From Chthonomonadaceae bacterium (GTDB taxonomy: Bacteria > Armatimonadota > Chthonomonadetes > Chthonomonadales > Chthonomonadaceae): a DNA stretch of 41,494 nucleotides. The notes beneath the pieces are model-generated. The model made no database searches. It was not told the DNA's origin and saw only the letters and a list, made by a program, of their open reading frames with translations. The position numbers and the translations under genes are program-made. Below are positions 41,165 through 41,494 of the stretch, piece by piece. The DNA lies in contig JANXSG010000272.1 of the NCBI GenBank assembly GCA_025352825.1, forward strand, positions 1-41,494, written 5' to 3'. Positions within the stretch are counted from its first letter, which is position 1; every line of letters begins with the position of its first letter.

Positions 41165-41494
41165 TTAAGCCGCTTTGGCTCTTGACTCAAGCTTCTCCAA
41201 AGCAGAAAACTCTTTTGAATCCAAAAGCCCACTCAAATCTAAGAGTATAACAAATCCATCTGCAAGATTGGCGACGCCATGAAGATAGGAATCTTTTCCC
41301 TCTTCATGACAGCTGGATACCATAGGTAAGTTAGTCTCAATCAACGCGTTTTCAATCCATACGACTTGTCGGACTGCCTCAACAACCATCCCAATCAAAA
41401 TGCCATTGATATGTACGATTACAATTCGATTTTCCGATTCGGACGTTTGAGCGGGAAGTTCTAGCCGGGTGCGTAAATCCATAACTGGGATTGC
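41165..41494 (-). CDS. CheW-like chemotaxis coupling protein, partial (5' end outside the window)
   Basis: 110 codons visible, open to the window edge. The gene runs leftward, so the N-terminus is missing. The visible part begins 'AIPVMDLRTRLELP', matching the CheW strand 'G..IPVIDLR.RLGL'. It continues with the second sub-barrel: 'RIVIVHINGILIGMVVEAVRQVVWIENALIETNLP' (typical 'LIVDAV.EVL'), 'YLHGVANLADGFVILLDLSGLLDSKEF' (like 'I.GV..L.DGLV.LLDL.KLL'). CheW couples chemoreceptors to CheA. An ATG at 41482 is internal to the domain and not the start. It could also be a C-terminal CheW module of a larger protein; the rest of the gene is needed to tell. Confidence 0.75.
   Translation of the reverse strand, partial: AIPVMDLRTRLELPAQTSESENRIVIVHINGILIGMVVEAVRQVVWIENALIETNLPMVSSCHEEGKDSYLHGVANLADGFVILLDLSGLLDSKEFSALEKLESRAKAA

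Overview
The window (GC content in the mid-40s by eye) looks like chromosomal DNA of an environmental bacterium, most likely Armatimonadota or a close relative. The evidence is a pseudopilin-like protein with an N-terminal FTLIELL stretch and the 'FPVLAQVRE.AR' and H-X9-DG signatures common in that phylum. A PEP-CTERM protein, a DUF1080 (3-keto-disaccharide hydrolase) protein and a Cys/Asn-rich right-handed beta-helix protein ending in 'DMGAYE' point the same way. No rRNA, tRNA, CRISPR array, integrase or transposase was seen. The phylum call is an inference from gene content, not from a marker gene.

Layout. (1) 1-8.3 kb, mixed: TPR lipoprotein, CmoB-like methyltransferase with a C-terminal coiled coil, D-2-hydroxyacid dehydrogenase, PEP-CTERM protein, pseudopilin-like protein, an apparent OsmC/metallo-beta-lactamase chimeric remnant, and a YqjM-type old yellow enzyme. 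(2) 8.7-24.6 kb: two divergent gene sets around a CarH/LitR-type B12-binding MerR regulator. The rightward operon is carH - photolyase - crtN-like desaturase - aldehyde dehydrogenase - crtP-like oxygenase - acyltransferase - glycosyltransferase, a nearly complete route to an acylated glycosyl C30 carotenoic acid, but without a synthase. The leftward set is fasciclin protein - two small unknowns - SDR/DUF2867 - FAD oxidoreductase - ECF sigma factor - CIA30 lipoprotein - two SRPBCC proteins. Both sides have near-consensus sigma-70 promoters carrying direct repeats that could be CarH operators. The whole is best read as a light (photo-oxidative) response locus. (3) 24.6-26.1 kb: a decayed manganese catalase and a LysR regulator. 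(4) 26.8-32.3 kb: YncE-like propeller/phosphoesterase fusion, secreted propeller-like protein, ChaN-like protein. (5) 32.3-37.4 kb: a pst operon with a five-repeat Pho box, pstS, a fused pstC-pstA, pstB and phoU. (6) 37.4-41.5 kb: degenerate receiver-domain protein, beta-helix protein, DUF1080 protein and a partial CheW-like protein.

The intergenic spaces hold at least five kinds of inverted-repeat, MITE-like elements. One GC-rich family is present as three full ~185-bp copies, one collapsed 56-bp copy and one degenerate copy. Together with the chimeric gene and the catalase remnant they suggest a locus shaped by small repeats and deletions.

The most interesting candidate system is the bidirectional CarH locus. 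It links a B12 photoreceptor, DNA photorepair, a C30 pigment pathway, an ECF sigma factor and a set of poorly understood proteins (fasciclin, SRPBCC pair, CIA30, 108-aa and 68-aa unknowns).
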